NCBI GenBank assembly: GCA_012295275.1
Contig: CM022673.1
Span: 2,459,605-2,523,604 of the forward strand
Origin: Chrysomallon squamiferum
Lineage: Eukaryota; Mollusca; Gastropoda; Neomphalida; Peltospiridae
Length of the DNA: 64,000 bases
Direction of reading: 5' to 3'
This document shows positions 1 through 11,896 of the stretch, one piece after another. The position numbers and the translations under genes are program-made. The notes under the pieces were generated by a model, which saw only the letters and a program-made list of their open reading frames with translations, was not told the DNA's origin and did not search any database. Within the stretch, counting starts at the first letter, position 1, and each line of letters starts with the position of its first letter.

Positions 1-551
1 ATTCGATGTTTCAGTCAAATCAGTTTTTCTTTAATCTGCTTTTTCAGTTTATATTTCTAAACATCTATCTAAATAATTCAGATATCTTCACGAAATATAA
101 ATAAATGTCTATCCAGGAATCATAGCTGCTGAGTAGTTTTTTTTTTTTGTTTGTATGTGTGTTTCGCTCTTTTGGTTTATATTGGCGCAGAACTACTGCG
201 CATAAAAATAAAACAAAAATCGATTGGTTGAAAACAGAGTATTTATTTCATACAGAAAGCCAAGGGTTTTCTTAATCGTGAAAAATATGAGTATTTATTA
301 TTCTTTAATACTGGATGGGTGATCTGAAAGTGACGCGCATTCCCTATCTTAGAGATATTTCGAAGCCCCTTTTCTGAAGCTCTTAATTCCACTTAATCCA
401 TTCGTCCAGTATTTGTTTATATGTATTCTTCTTCTTCTTTATGTTCTTCTTTTTCATATTACTTAGTAGGCGTACTGGATGTTTTCATTTTTCTTAATTA
501 TTAGTGCATGTTATACATGGTTTTCTTTCTTTCATTTCCGTAAATTGTTTG

Positions 552-597
552 AAGACAAAATTTGATATCTGATCGATATCAGTAACAGTTTTGTCTT
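552..597. repeat. Imperfect 46-bp hairpin
   Basis: Outer arms AAGACAAAA (552-560) and TTTTGTCTT (589-597) are perfect reverse complements. Inner arms TGATATC (563-569) and GATATCA (575-581) also pair, around a 5-base loop. Function is unknown. It could be a regulatory palindrome or a remnant of a foldback or MITE end. Confidence 0.6.
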
Positions 598-1006
598 ATT
601 CAAAGACTTTCTATAAAATATTTTGTGATCAAACAATCCGCTTTCTATCAGTACACGTCTGCAGCTTACAAAGACATTGAAATAATGCGACAGAAAGCAA
701 GAATCAGAGGTGAAAAGATCCCTTTGTTATGATCTACAAACATAAACTGCAGTGTTATTTTATAATTGAATCTGTAAGCGATTTAGATACAAACCTTTCG
801 CGAGATGGAGAAAATGACGTTCAAAATGAGATGACGTTTAAATAATAACAATAATAATAAAATAAAAATGATAATAAAAATAAAAATACATAAATAAAAT
901 AAAATATATAAAAATAAAAATACTGTTGGGTCAGAATCTGGACATAAGGCCCACTGATGTCGTACTTAAATAACAAAATGATGTTTAAAGAAAGCAGAAA
1001 TACTGC

Positions 1007-1010
<4 letters not shown>

Positions 1011-1077
<67 letters not shown>
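1011..1077. repeat. (CT)n microsatellite
   Basis: An uninterrupted CT dinucleotide tract of about 67 bp lies 440 bp upstream of the TM7SF3 start codon. It creates a spurious RERERE reading frame on the minus strand. Confidence 0.95.
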
Positions 1078-1080
<3 letters not shown>

Positions 1081-1518
1081 AATCCTATTAAATAACTAGT
1101 ATTATAATTATTAGATAAAATACAATATCCACGAACAGTACGTGACAAGTGCAGATTAAATGTTATTTATTATATCGATGTGAACAAAAGATACAATTAA
1201 TCAATAAAGCAAACACGCCAAATTTTATAGACTAAACAATTACAGAAACAGTCACGCGAAGTTCTGGTTACGATGAATCAATTCCGTATTATTCCCTTTG
1301 AAATTAAAATAATAATACAAAAACAACTGTAATACATTATGAATCTACCTAATATATTTAAAAATTCAGTTGTATAAATACATTTTTTAAAATTGAAATA
1401 ACTAATGAATAACCATAGAACGAGTACTACTGGCATCACTCTGGGGACAGAAGTACGAAGAAATTTATATCCTATGTTGTTAGAGTAATTTCCCTTAAAT
1501 TGATCTTTTTATCCCCAA

Positions 1519-2342
1519 ATGGGGGAAATGTACAGAAACTTGTTGTTTATATTCACGACAACATTTATTTTGTGTGTCAACTCTGGTTTCTTAGGTATTT
1601 GTAAACATTTGTCTAAGCTAAATGTGTAATTCATAAATTTACAGCTACAGATATTCTAAAATATATATTTATTCATACATCTGTAACGTCATTATTTGTT
1701 TTCGTTAATATCTTAATTTCGTACGTTATATTTACCTCTGGACATTTTACATTTTCTTACTGAAACTAGTGAAGGGTCTTAAACGATAATTTTATTTCAC
1801 TTTTTTATTTCTGAATTATTTATTTATTAAATTATTATTTTTTTTAAATTTAATTATGTTTTTTGTTGTTGTTTAAATCAGTGTAATCACCTGTTAAATT
1901 AAATTTGCATTAAAGATAAAATACTGCGAGTTTAATTTAATTTTTTGAATTTTGAATTTTTAAATTTTTTTAAATAGATTATTTTACATTTTCATTTATA
2001 TTATATTTTGGTATGTTCATGATCTGTATTATTAAAAAAGAAAAAGAAAATGAAAGTAGGAAAAGAAAAAAGAAACCAGTTATAAAATATATGAAGTCAT
2101 AAGTGGTTTAAAAAGTATTTGATAATACATTAGTTCTAAAGACAAATTTTCAAATTTGTACTTTTGAGTCTGCTGTGCAGTAAATTAATGAAAATGCTGT
2201 AGTTAAATGAAAATTGTGATAATATAAATCAGTTTGGCCAAATTTAAAAGACTAATTTTTTAAATTATTTTTTTTTTTTATTATTATAAATTTTCTAAAT
2301 TTATGTACTATAATTTTTAAAATTTAATTTAATTAATTAATT

Positions 2343-2429
<87 letters not shown>

Positions 2430-5400
2430 TTTTTTTTTTTTTTTTTTTTTTTTTGTTGGGAAAAACACATTTATTTAAGGAAACTAAAAATACAATTTAT
2501 TTTATATATAGGCCAGTATAGAGGTTGTAAGCTAGGTCCTTTGTTTTCAATTTCTGATTATTCATCACTAAGCCATTAAATTTCTTTTCCTTATTTTATT
2601 TGATCATTAAACTCTAATTTAAAAAATAAAAATCAAGTGTTGTTGTTTTTTTACATTTGTTTTTGTTGATAAAAATATTTAAACTGTATGTGTGTACTTT
2701 TAATTTTTTTTTTTTTAATTGTGTATAATTCTTTTTAACAGATCAAACTACTTTAACTTCTTCTCAAGCCATATTGTATTCCTTGCCTCAACACAACATC
2801 ACAAAGTTTACTTTGACAAACTTGACACAGAATGTAACATTTGTCATATTCCAAGTTCATTCTCAGTACCACAATCTCAGTGTATCGACATCAGCACAGT
2901 TCCTTCCTAATGCAACAGTTTCTGGCCGCCATGTTGGAACTGTCACTCTGCTTAAAGTCGGTGACTTTCAGACGTCTTGGTATGTGCTTTCCAATGTGAA
3001 CAAAACAGTTGATGTGGTTGTTATGGCAACAGTTTACACAGAATATGGTGAGTGATGTTTTTAGAGAAACAAATTGTTTAAAAAGAAATCATATCAAATT
3101 AAGTACTGATATTATGCTTTTTAAAACTTCAATATTGTTATTGTTATTTTTATTAAATACTGAAATGATTTCATTTTCATGCACCTTCTTTTCTGAAATC
3201 CTTCACTGTAAAAAAAAAAAAAAGAAGTGGTACAAATGATTATAATTATATTATGTTTATTGATCATTTGATGAGTCATTTTTTATTTTTTAACATTTTT
3301 TTTTTAATATATATATATGTTTTACTGTATGTGAGTGCATATATGTTATGAGTGAAATATAAGTGAGTAAAAATGTTATAGAAGATCATAAACATATGTA
3401 GATGTGTCTGTATCATCAATGTGTACATAATGTATAAATATGACTTTTTTTTTTTTTTTCATTTACACATTCTTATAAACATATTTTCATTAATGACATT
3501 TCAGATCCTGTACCTGGTGGATGTAACCAGGTTTACACTTTACCTAATGATCCTAACCTGCATGTGACCTTCACTCAGTACTGGACTGACCTGAAATTTC
3601 CACTAGCAAGTGAAGGTGCTCCTCGGGGCCAAGAACCAAAGGACTGTGATGAAACTTATCTAGATTATGAAGTTTACGTGACCTACATGAAAGAATTTGA
3701 TTTGGGCAAAGACACGTTTTTAAATTCCATGAAAGCTACCTTGACTGTTGATGAAATTATGGCAAGAGGGAAAAAAGTGAGTGGTATACATTGTTAAAAA
3801 TAGAAGAGGCGATGTGTTTATGGATGTTTTAAAAATGATGAATTCTTTTTGTTTCAACATGCAGAGATTTTTTTATATGATGAACAATTGAGATTAAAAT
3901 CTATATTATTGATAGGATGGTTGTTTCGAGTTTTTTTAAATTATGAAAATTATTTTCATATTGATGTGTTGTTATTATTATTATTATAATTATTTTATTC
4001 ATTTTCATTTTCTTTTTTACATTTAAAATTCATTCAAGCAGTGGGAGTTCTATGACTTGAATGCTTGCATGATGTATGAAAGGTCACAGGATCAGTTCAT
4101 TTTCATTGCCACCTCTCAGTCCCTACATCTTGTTTAATCCTTGTTGCTGATTTAACAATAACTGCTCACAGATTTACTGTCTCCTGTCTGTATGATACCA
4201 AGTACACATCAGGCATGCATTCTGTGTCAAACTCCATTCCACAGGGTCTCTCTGAAATTTGTATTCACTGTTTATTAACAAGTACTTCCTCCTTTTAAAA
4301 GAGCTGGATAAAATGTTATCTTTTTAAATACTTTATTTGTTGGGTTAACAAAGTATCTTGACTAAATGCTGCTCTGTGTTTTGTTTCCAGATTATTTCTT
4401 TTAATAGTAAAGATCACCGAAAGTCTCAAGTCAGAATGAGTTCAGAGCCAGGCCAAGGAGCCATTTATGCTGTTTTGGTCAAACAGAAAAGAACTGCACC
4501 ATATGTTTCCATAGCAACCTATGCCTGTGATATAAATGAATGCCCAAATGGTGAATTACAAATAGTTATTTCTTTTACTTTCAGTCAGTTTTTATTTTTA
4601 TTTTTTTCAAAATTTGTATTATTTCCAAATGCATTTACCCATAATTAACATTCATTATCATACCCATATATAAACATTCATTATCAATCATACAGAAGCA
4701 TGTGCAACTCACTGTGAATATATTTGTATGCACAACTTGCACAAACACTCTTACAAATAACTATTTCAAAGAGCCTATTATGGAGCATTAATATGTATGT
4801 ATGTGTGTATATTTATTTTTTTTCTTTAAAGTTTAATGAAAAATAAAGAGCTAAGAAGAATATAATTTTATATAATACAAAAAATGTTCAGGTCCCAGAT
4901 TTGGCCTAGTTGCTGTACTCATCTGTTTCTGTGGAGCTGCTGGTCTTCTTCTGTGTTTTGTAGGACATCGTTTCTTCAAAACAGGTAATCCTCACAACAT
5001 TTTCTGGGGGAAAACCTAATGTTCTTAACTTCATGATAGAAACAGATAAAATAAATAGCCTGAAAGTTTTTCTTGTTAATCCATATTTATGTAGCCTAAA
5101 TGTATTTCTTGTTAATGTATTTTTTTTATAGCTAAATGTATTTCCTGTCCATCCATGTTTGTACAGTGTAAATATATTTCTTGTTTGTCTATAGGTATTC
5201 ATCCAGCCTAAATGTTGTTATTTAATTCAACTATATTCTTACATTTATGTATTACAGCAAAGAGACAATACATTTAGTGCAGGGCTGTTGTTAAAAATTT
5301 GTTCATTTCTAGTGATGGTGTTATTTGTATCAAACATTATTTTCTGTGATAAAACTAATGTAATAGTAATAATTCTGAGAATCTGTGGACTGCAGGTTAC

Positions 5401-8400
5401 CTATCTAAACCAGATGTTAAGATTTGATGAGATTGTTATTAATAACACATTTCTTCCTCTTATCGTTTTATCAATTCAGTTTTGAATTTCACAGCCGTAT
5501 AATCAGTTACCTGCATTCCACTGCATTGAGGAACTGACCTTAAAGAGAAAAACATTAATTTCTAAATATAATTCTTGAATGATAAAGTGTTCTTGTGCAG
5601 CTAAAATCTGTTTGGGCATGGGATGGTCATAATTTGTTTTGTTTTTTAAATTGTTTTCTTCTTTTCAGAACTTTTCATCTTGGGTTTTGTTGCCTTCTTC
5701 ATAATATTTTACATCATTATTTTGAAGTATTCAGACATGAATGAAAATGGTATGCATTTAATATTCATCTGTGTACAGACATACTTTGTTTTTGGCAAAG
5801 ATTAAATAAGGTGAAATAAAACTGTCATTTAAAAGTGTATTAAAGTTATTTAGATGATTTGTATTGAGAAAACTTAATAAGGAGATTTTGAAACCATATC
5901 AGAAAAGAAATAGTACATTATGAAATGATAGATAAAAGAACATAATTGCATCTTTCTGTTGATTAAGCTAGAAAGCTATATATACATGCATACATATATA
6001 CATACAGACACACACACACACACACCTTCATGAACCTCCTATAATGAGAATAATTAATACTGAATGTTTAACCAATGAAATAACATCATGAAATGGATAG
6101 ATTTTTTGTAATGGCTGTTATTTTTGTTTCTTTTCTTTTCTTTTCTTTTCTTTTCTTTTCCTAGGAATTCTGGCAGTCTGTATAGTGCTGGGAATTGTTG
6201 GGGGTCTGCTGTGCTTTTCGCTGTGGTTTTTTGTTGGTTTTCCAATCATTTCAGTGTTGATAGCAAGCCTTGTAGGAGGTTACATTTTCTCCTGTCTTCT
6301 TTTCTTCACTCCTTTTGGTAAGCTAGAATTAATGCAGTCAGTTAATCTTTTTAGAAAAAATCTGTTAATTATAAATGTTTAAACAATTAAAAAATGAATT
6401 ACAGAATAAAAAAGTAGAAAGAAAAGAAAATGTTTAATAGTAGTCAACAAGATCAGTCTGTAGATTAGTGATACTGATTTTTCTTTTATCTCCTTGTATG
6501 ATTACTGTATATTATTTGAGATGTAAAAATATGACTAAAATATTCTGAAAAGTTATTAAAGAAAAATTCATATGTCTTACATCCAAAAATTGTTAATAAA
6601 ATGTAAAAGATATGACAACTGAAGAAAAATTCTTTATTAACCAAAAATGTTTAATAAAAATAATGTTTTGCAGTGTTATTTATTTTTTCTTAGAATACTA
6701 TATTTATTTGCTTAAAGAATATTAAAGGTTAAACAAAAATCATTATTCGCCCAAAAACTGTAATAAAATGTATTTAATATTATTGAAGAAAAATTTATTA
6801 ATTCATTCATTGATCAATAATTACAAAATGTCAAGTGAAACTACTTCTTTTTTTTGTTGTCACAAACAAAATAAATTAAAATATTACTTTTGCATAATGA
6901 AAATACATTAATATTTTTAATTTTAAACTCAGGTAACCTTGAATACTGGCAAACCACATTTAATTTTGGGATAACATTTGCTTGTGGAGTTCTTATACTT
7001 CCTGCTGTGCTCATACTTTTTACAAAAACGGTTTGTACATTTTAATTTTTAAAACTTTTTTGAAGTTATTAGTTCCAGTAATTTCTAACCTTGATTTTAT
7101 TTTTTATTATTTTTTTAAATATTTTTAAATTGTTTTTTTATAATTCCTGCATCCTACAGGAAATATATTGGCTCAATCAGTGTCATATTAAAAGCTGTGA
7201 TATAAGCTTTCCTGTCTATGGGAATATAAAACTTCAACAATTCATTCATACATTTAGTTTTAGCTGGTGATCACACGTTTTTATGCCATACTATAGAAAT
7301 ATCTTCACTAAATTTAATATTATAACATGTCATTGTTTGTTTTTAGTTGGTGGCATCAAGGTTTTATGACATAATATTATTAGTTTTTACAACTAATTTA
7401 ATATTATAATTTGTCTTTAAACCTTTTATCACTTTGTCGTGTTAGTTGACGGCATCAGGTTTTTCAGTAACTAAATGTTTATAATGAGTTGTTAAATCAT
7501 CACCAACTGATTTATTTCTTCTCTTCGTTGCAGCTCAACATTCTTACCTGTACATTTGTTGGCTCCTTTGGAATAGTCTTGTTCTTGGATTATTTCGTGC
7601 AGAGCAGCTTGAAGTACATTGTACTCAACTCCATAGAACACAGCACTGTTCCAGGGTTCCTTACAGTTAGAGTGACATTTCCTTTTTATGTGAATGGTGA
7701 GTCATGATAGCTTTTATAAGAAAAAAATGTGCCATGTACTTTCCATTCTGTTAGATGATTCGTAAAATATCCTGTCCTGCTAAAAGAAGAGATATATGAA
7801 GAACCAGATAATTAAGCTTCATCTGCTTTATTATCATATCCCATTCCAACCAGCAGTTCCCTCTCTTGTTTTTCAAACCCATGTTTTCTATGTATTTATT
7901 GGAACATGCAGATACATTTGTTGCATCATCATTATGTATGGTATGTTTGGTATTCAAAATTATTTAGCATCAAAAATAATCTCAGGTATGAGTAAACATA
8001 CATTTATAACAAAAAAGAAAATGATTTAATTTTAATATTCATAAATGAATTCTAAAAAGAATTGATTTTAACATTTTTTGAAATATTTTATTTTGTTTAA
8101 CTGTTTTGTGTTGTTTTATTTTCAATTTAATTCAATTCTGAATATTTATCAGGTTTACTTAATGTATTTTTTTAAAAATGAAGAGAGAATTAACCTTGTC
8201 CTACTGATTTCTTTTCAGAAATTATTCTCTGCTGTATCTGGGGGATTCTTTTTGTGGTTGGATCCATTTTCCAGTTCCAGCAGAACAGACGCAAAGCTCC
8301 TTTCCCACCATGTCCATATCAAAAGCTTTTTAAGCGACCACATGTCGAGCAGATTTCACGAAGATCACCACGAAGAAACATTGACCACAGAAGTGAAGAG

Positions 8401-8490
8401 AGGCGACCTCTGCTGGCAGATCAGTCTCTGCAGTCTTCTTGCGAAGATTATCAGTCGATTGGAACCAACCAAATAAACAGACCTACTTAG
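1519..8490 (+). CDS. TM7SF3: Transmembrane 7 superfamily member 3 (complete, 10 coding exons)
   Basis: Predicted coding exons: 1519-1594, 2742-3047, 3505-3776, 4391-4550, 4892-4984, 5669-5749, 6165-6317, 6933-7030, 7534-7696, 8219-8490. All junctions are GT-AG with matching phases, giving about 557 aa (human is 570 from memory). Exon 1 encodes a signal peptide (NLLFIFTTTFILCV). ATGs at 1519 and 1528 are both in frame, with an in-frame TGA at 1501. Exons 2-4 form the lumenal/extracellular domain, with several NxS/T sites, the family motif GGCN and the block QGAIYAVLVK. Seven hydrophobic segments follow: one each in exons 5, 6, 8, 9 and 10, and two in exon 7. After the last segment comes a basic cytoplasmic tail with FPPCPYQKL and RRPLL, like the human tail. 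In vertebrates the protein has been linked to ER-stress and p53-dependent survival, which is family knowledge and not visible here. The gene is convergent with FGFR1OP2. Confidence 0.93.
2343..2454. repeat. (TTA)n microsatellite followed by a T run
   Basis: About 27 TTA units run into about 26 T residues inside TM7SF3 intron 1, roughly 290 bp before the exon 2 acceptor. Confidence 0.95.
5055..5220. repeat. Imperfect tandem repeat in TM7SF3 intron 5
   Basis: Variants of a unit with TGTA(G/C), TAAATGTATTTC and TTGTT recur about four times, suggesting a diverged minisatellite with a unit near 40 bp. No coding potential. Confidence 0.45.
6127..6164 (+). repeat. (TTTTC)n tract forming the exon 7 polypyrimidine tract
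   Basis: About seven TTTTC units end directly in CCTAG, the acceptor of TM7SF3 exon 7 (exon starts at 6165). The microsatellite therefore is the polypyrimidine tract, so length variation could affect splicing. Confidence 0.8.
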
Positions 8491-8912
8491 ACAAAGTAAT
8501 ACTGTTTTAAGTAAAATGTAAACAGTTGTAGGATGAAATGACAGTCTTCCTTTTAATACTTAATTTATTAAAAAAAAAAATTAAAAAAGATTTTGTGTCA
8601 GTTTACTGTTACTGATATAGGTAGGGAATATTTCGGTGAAATTTTAAGAATGGGAATATTTAAACAGATTGCAAAAAGCTCTGTTAAGGACAAAATATTA
8701 GGGCTGTGAGTTCAAAATACTCAAAAAAGATGGCAAAATCACAGCCTTATCACGTTTCAAGATTGGGTTTAAATGTGCACAGAAATAGTTTTGACAATGA
8801 ATTGATTTACTAGAGGATTTTGTTTTTCACCATATGTAAAATGTAGGTCAAATGTCATTATTTTTGTAACTACTAACACATTGATGATTGAACAATGTAT
8901 GTATTACATATG

Positions 8913-8918
8913 AATAAA
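8913..8918 (+). promoter_or_regulatory. Candidate TM7SF3 poly(A) signal
   Basis: An AATAAA lies 423 bp after the TM7SF3 stop codon, followed by a modest T/G-rich stretch. Other AATAAA copies follow (for example near 9340), so the site used is uncertain. Confidence 0.35.
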
Positions 8919-11793
8919 ATTGAAATATACCTTGTCAGCAGGTAATCAGAATCTTTAATTATTGATAAAATTAAAAATGCTTGATTGTTCTCTGTAATTT
9001 AAAAACAAATGACACTAATTATAATTGTGATCAAATACAAATCATGAAGATTAGTTTGTATCACAAATGTTTTTTTACATTTGTTTGTTAATATTTAATT
9101 TTTGTTAAACATGTATAAATTTATATAATCACGAATTAAAAAAAACACATTTTAAATGTTTCTCTTTTTATGGAATTTAAAATGTTTTAGTGTTTTCTTT
9201 ACAATTATCTTAATTACTAATACCTTTTGATTGTGAGTATTATTTATTTTAAATAATAAGTTGTTATTATTATTATTCCTGATATTATGAGAATGCCTGA
9301 CATGTTTGAGCTACCTCTGTTGAATTGAAGCTTTCAAAATAAAAACATGTAAGTAAATAAATAAATAAATAAATTTAAGAAAACAAGATTTAAGGCACTT
9401 GACATATAGTTAAATAGTTTAAAAAATATATATAACAACAGTATTTCAGAACTGTAACAAAGAAAAAACACATTGGTTAGCCATAAAAAAATCATTAATT
9501 AATAAAAATAAAAATTTAATAAATAAATAAAAAATTCCATCAAGGTGTAACATATTTGGAGTGGAATGTTGGCCATGTTTTGAAACTGATGACATAGTCT
9601 AAAACTAAAGACATCTATATCCAATGATATTGTTACGGCAAATCAAATTTTATTTTACTCTGTCAAAATATTTTTAAAAAGTATGACTCAAAAAAAACAA
9701 CAAAAGAAAGTCATGAATGTCTAGTAGCTCTGTTGTTTTGAAGAAATCAAAAAAAAAAATAATGTATATTTACATAAATATTTTATTTTATATTAATGCA
9801 AGGTTAATATGTAGATTATGAATTTTTTTTTAAATGAATTGTTCTCAAAGTATGGTACATAGCTTAAATGCAAAGTGAAAGTTTTATTTAATTGCTAATA
9901 ATAATGTATGCAATAAAATAAGGAGACCTTGAGGATATGTGTTGACGTAACTTCCCACAAAGAATGTAAATGTACAAACAAGCATTAGTAAATTGTTGAT
10001 GCTGCTGCCACATCTATAAAATTTGTGATTTTATTTTATTTTATTTTTTAGTAAAGATTGAAGTTTATGTAATGCTATAAGAAAGGTATTCATATTTTTA
10101 TTTATACCATCATTAATTGTATCTAAAAAAGTTAATCAGTACTGAAGTATCTGGCTTTTATTTTTTATTTTTTAGTCTTATATTTATTTTATAATAATGG
10201 ATTTATAGTATGATGGTATTATGACTTAAATATTGTGACTAATACAAGTTATATTCTTTATTGTATGTAACATGTTTAACATAATTAAACAGATTGTATT
10301 CATACTGAAAATAAATTTGTTAATTTTCAGATAAAGATTTTAGTTTTTAGTTTTAACAGAGACAACCATGATGCTGCTGATAAGACAAGTGCTCAGACAG
10401 AATATTTTCTGTTACAGTTATTGCCAGTTGTAGACAGTTGTAAGATAATACCACAGTCTATTAGGACAGTCATTGGTGTTTTTTAACAATTACCATACGA
10501 AATACTGAGAGTCACCTACATTATATTAGGTAACTTGTAGCAGAGGACAGTCATCATTTTTAATCAAGTGATTTCTTACACTAAATATTTTTTTACATAT
10601 TTCTTTCCTCCGATTGTCCCTTGTCTGATGTCCCATTCAACATTATCACCAGACTGACACAGAATAATAGAAGTTTTGATGGCCAGTGTCTGATTTAGCT
10701 GCCTACAGAGAAAACTCTGTTGCAATTTAGAATATCAGTAATACGATGAAATTTAATTTAGCAATCTACTGTATAGAACAATACATTGTACTTCTGAACA
10801 TCAATGTAAAACTGAACAACCTGATTTTCTTCACATAAAAAGGTTTTATTATAACAAATTGTACATTGTAAAATATCTGCTTTGAACTAAATTTGCATGT
10901 AATAACCAAAACAAGTATTTATCATCAGTTGTAACTTCGTCATAAAGCAAAACAATGGTAACGACTTCGTCAACATTTTTTAATTATCACATCTAATTCA
11001 GTACATGAATCAGCTTGTTTCCAACAGAATTTTTATTTTTATTTATTTTCTTAACAATTTTAATATTAAAGGCTTTTATTACATTTAAACTTGACAAGTT
11101 AATAAAAAAAATTATAACAACTAAGCCATTAATATGTGGAAATCATAACTGGAGAAAATTGTTTTAGTAGTCTACAAAGCCTACAGTTCATTTGTAGTAT
11201 ACTGTAAAATTAACATTTTTCAGATTAGAAAGTCTAGAGTTCTTTTGTTATTATGAAAGAGGATCACAGATTTGACATTTTCTGTGAATATGAACTTTTA
11301 AGTTCAAGTGAAGACACAGATATATTAAAAAAAAAATTTCAGTACCACATTTTTTTTAACGTGTATATTTTTCATACAGTTTATCTATTTTGTATATTAG
11401 GGATCAATTTTACTCTGAAATTGCTATCTATATGAAAATGTTTCAAATGAATCTCACATACTACTTCATGAATACTGTTATCATGTCTCGCATAGACTTC
11501 AAATAGTTTTTCAGATCTTTAATGAACGACATGCCATTCCAATAAAATCCACGTATGTACATAATGTATATCAATCATTCCATGATTATGTGTATAAAAA
11601 GCAATAATGGGTGTACACTGTTTTAATCATCAGTTGTACTAAAACACAGTACTGTCTCAACACTTACACTTTCCATCTACCCCTTTTTTAAAATAAATAA
11701 ATAAAGCTTGGTCTGTCCACATATTCAGCAAGAACTGTTACATATTTGAAAATATCCTCCCATGGCTATTCTTTAAGAAGATTAAAATAAAAT

Positions 11794-11799
11794 TTTATT
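11794..11799 (-). promoter_or_regulatory. Candidate FGFR1OP2 poly(A) signal
   Basis: TTTATT on the + strand reads AATAAA on the - strand, about 100 bp past the FGFR1OP2 stop codon. This suggests a short 3' UTR. Confidence 0.35.
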
Positions 11800-11896
11800 T
11801 ACCAGCCAAATGATTCTGCAATGTATTTCTCAAAAGAAAATGAAAGTAATAATAATAAAAATAAATAAATTTTCTCTTTTCTGCCACTTAAGAACA

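Larger units (their letters stand above)
1..1518. other. AT-rich flank upstream of TM7SF3
   Basis: No coding exon is recognised here. The stretch should hold the TM7SF3 promoter and any 5' UTR. It contains a (CT)n microsatellite (1011-1077), a near-perfect hairpin (552-597) and a short GCGCAG/CTGCGC inverted repeat near 185-202. An in-frame TGA at 1501-1503 closes the TM7SF3 reading frame upstream of its first ATG. The only ORF longer than 60 codons, on the minus strand, is an Arg-Glu repeat made by the (CT)n tract and is not a gene. Confidence 0.6.
8491..11896. other. Intergenic space between the convergent TM7SF3 and FGFR1OP2 3' ends
   Basis: About 3.4 kb of AT-rich sequence without a supportable coding exon. 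The left part is probably the TM7SF3 3' UTR and the right end the FGFR1OP2 3' UTR. Short AAAT and AATAA runs occur near 9355-9375 and 9510-9530. I see no transposase, RNA gene or conserved ORF. Reading frames around 11253-11435 are AT-rich chance ORFs. Confidence 0.6.

Noticed and set aside
185-202. GCGCAG/CTGCGC inverted repeat as an NRF1 promoter site
   Set aside because: Spacing does not match the NRF1 consensus, and it is 1.3 kb from the TM7SF3 start.
966-1148. 60-codon minus-strand ORF with RERERE repeat
   Set aside because: Entirely explained by the (CT)n microsatellite.
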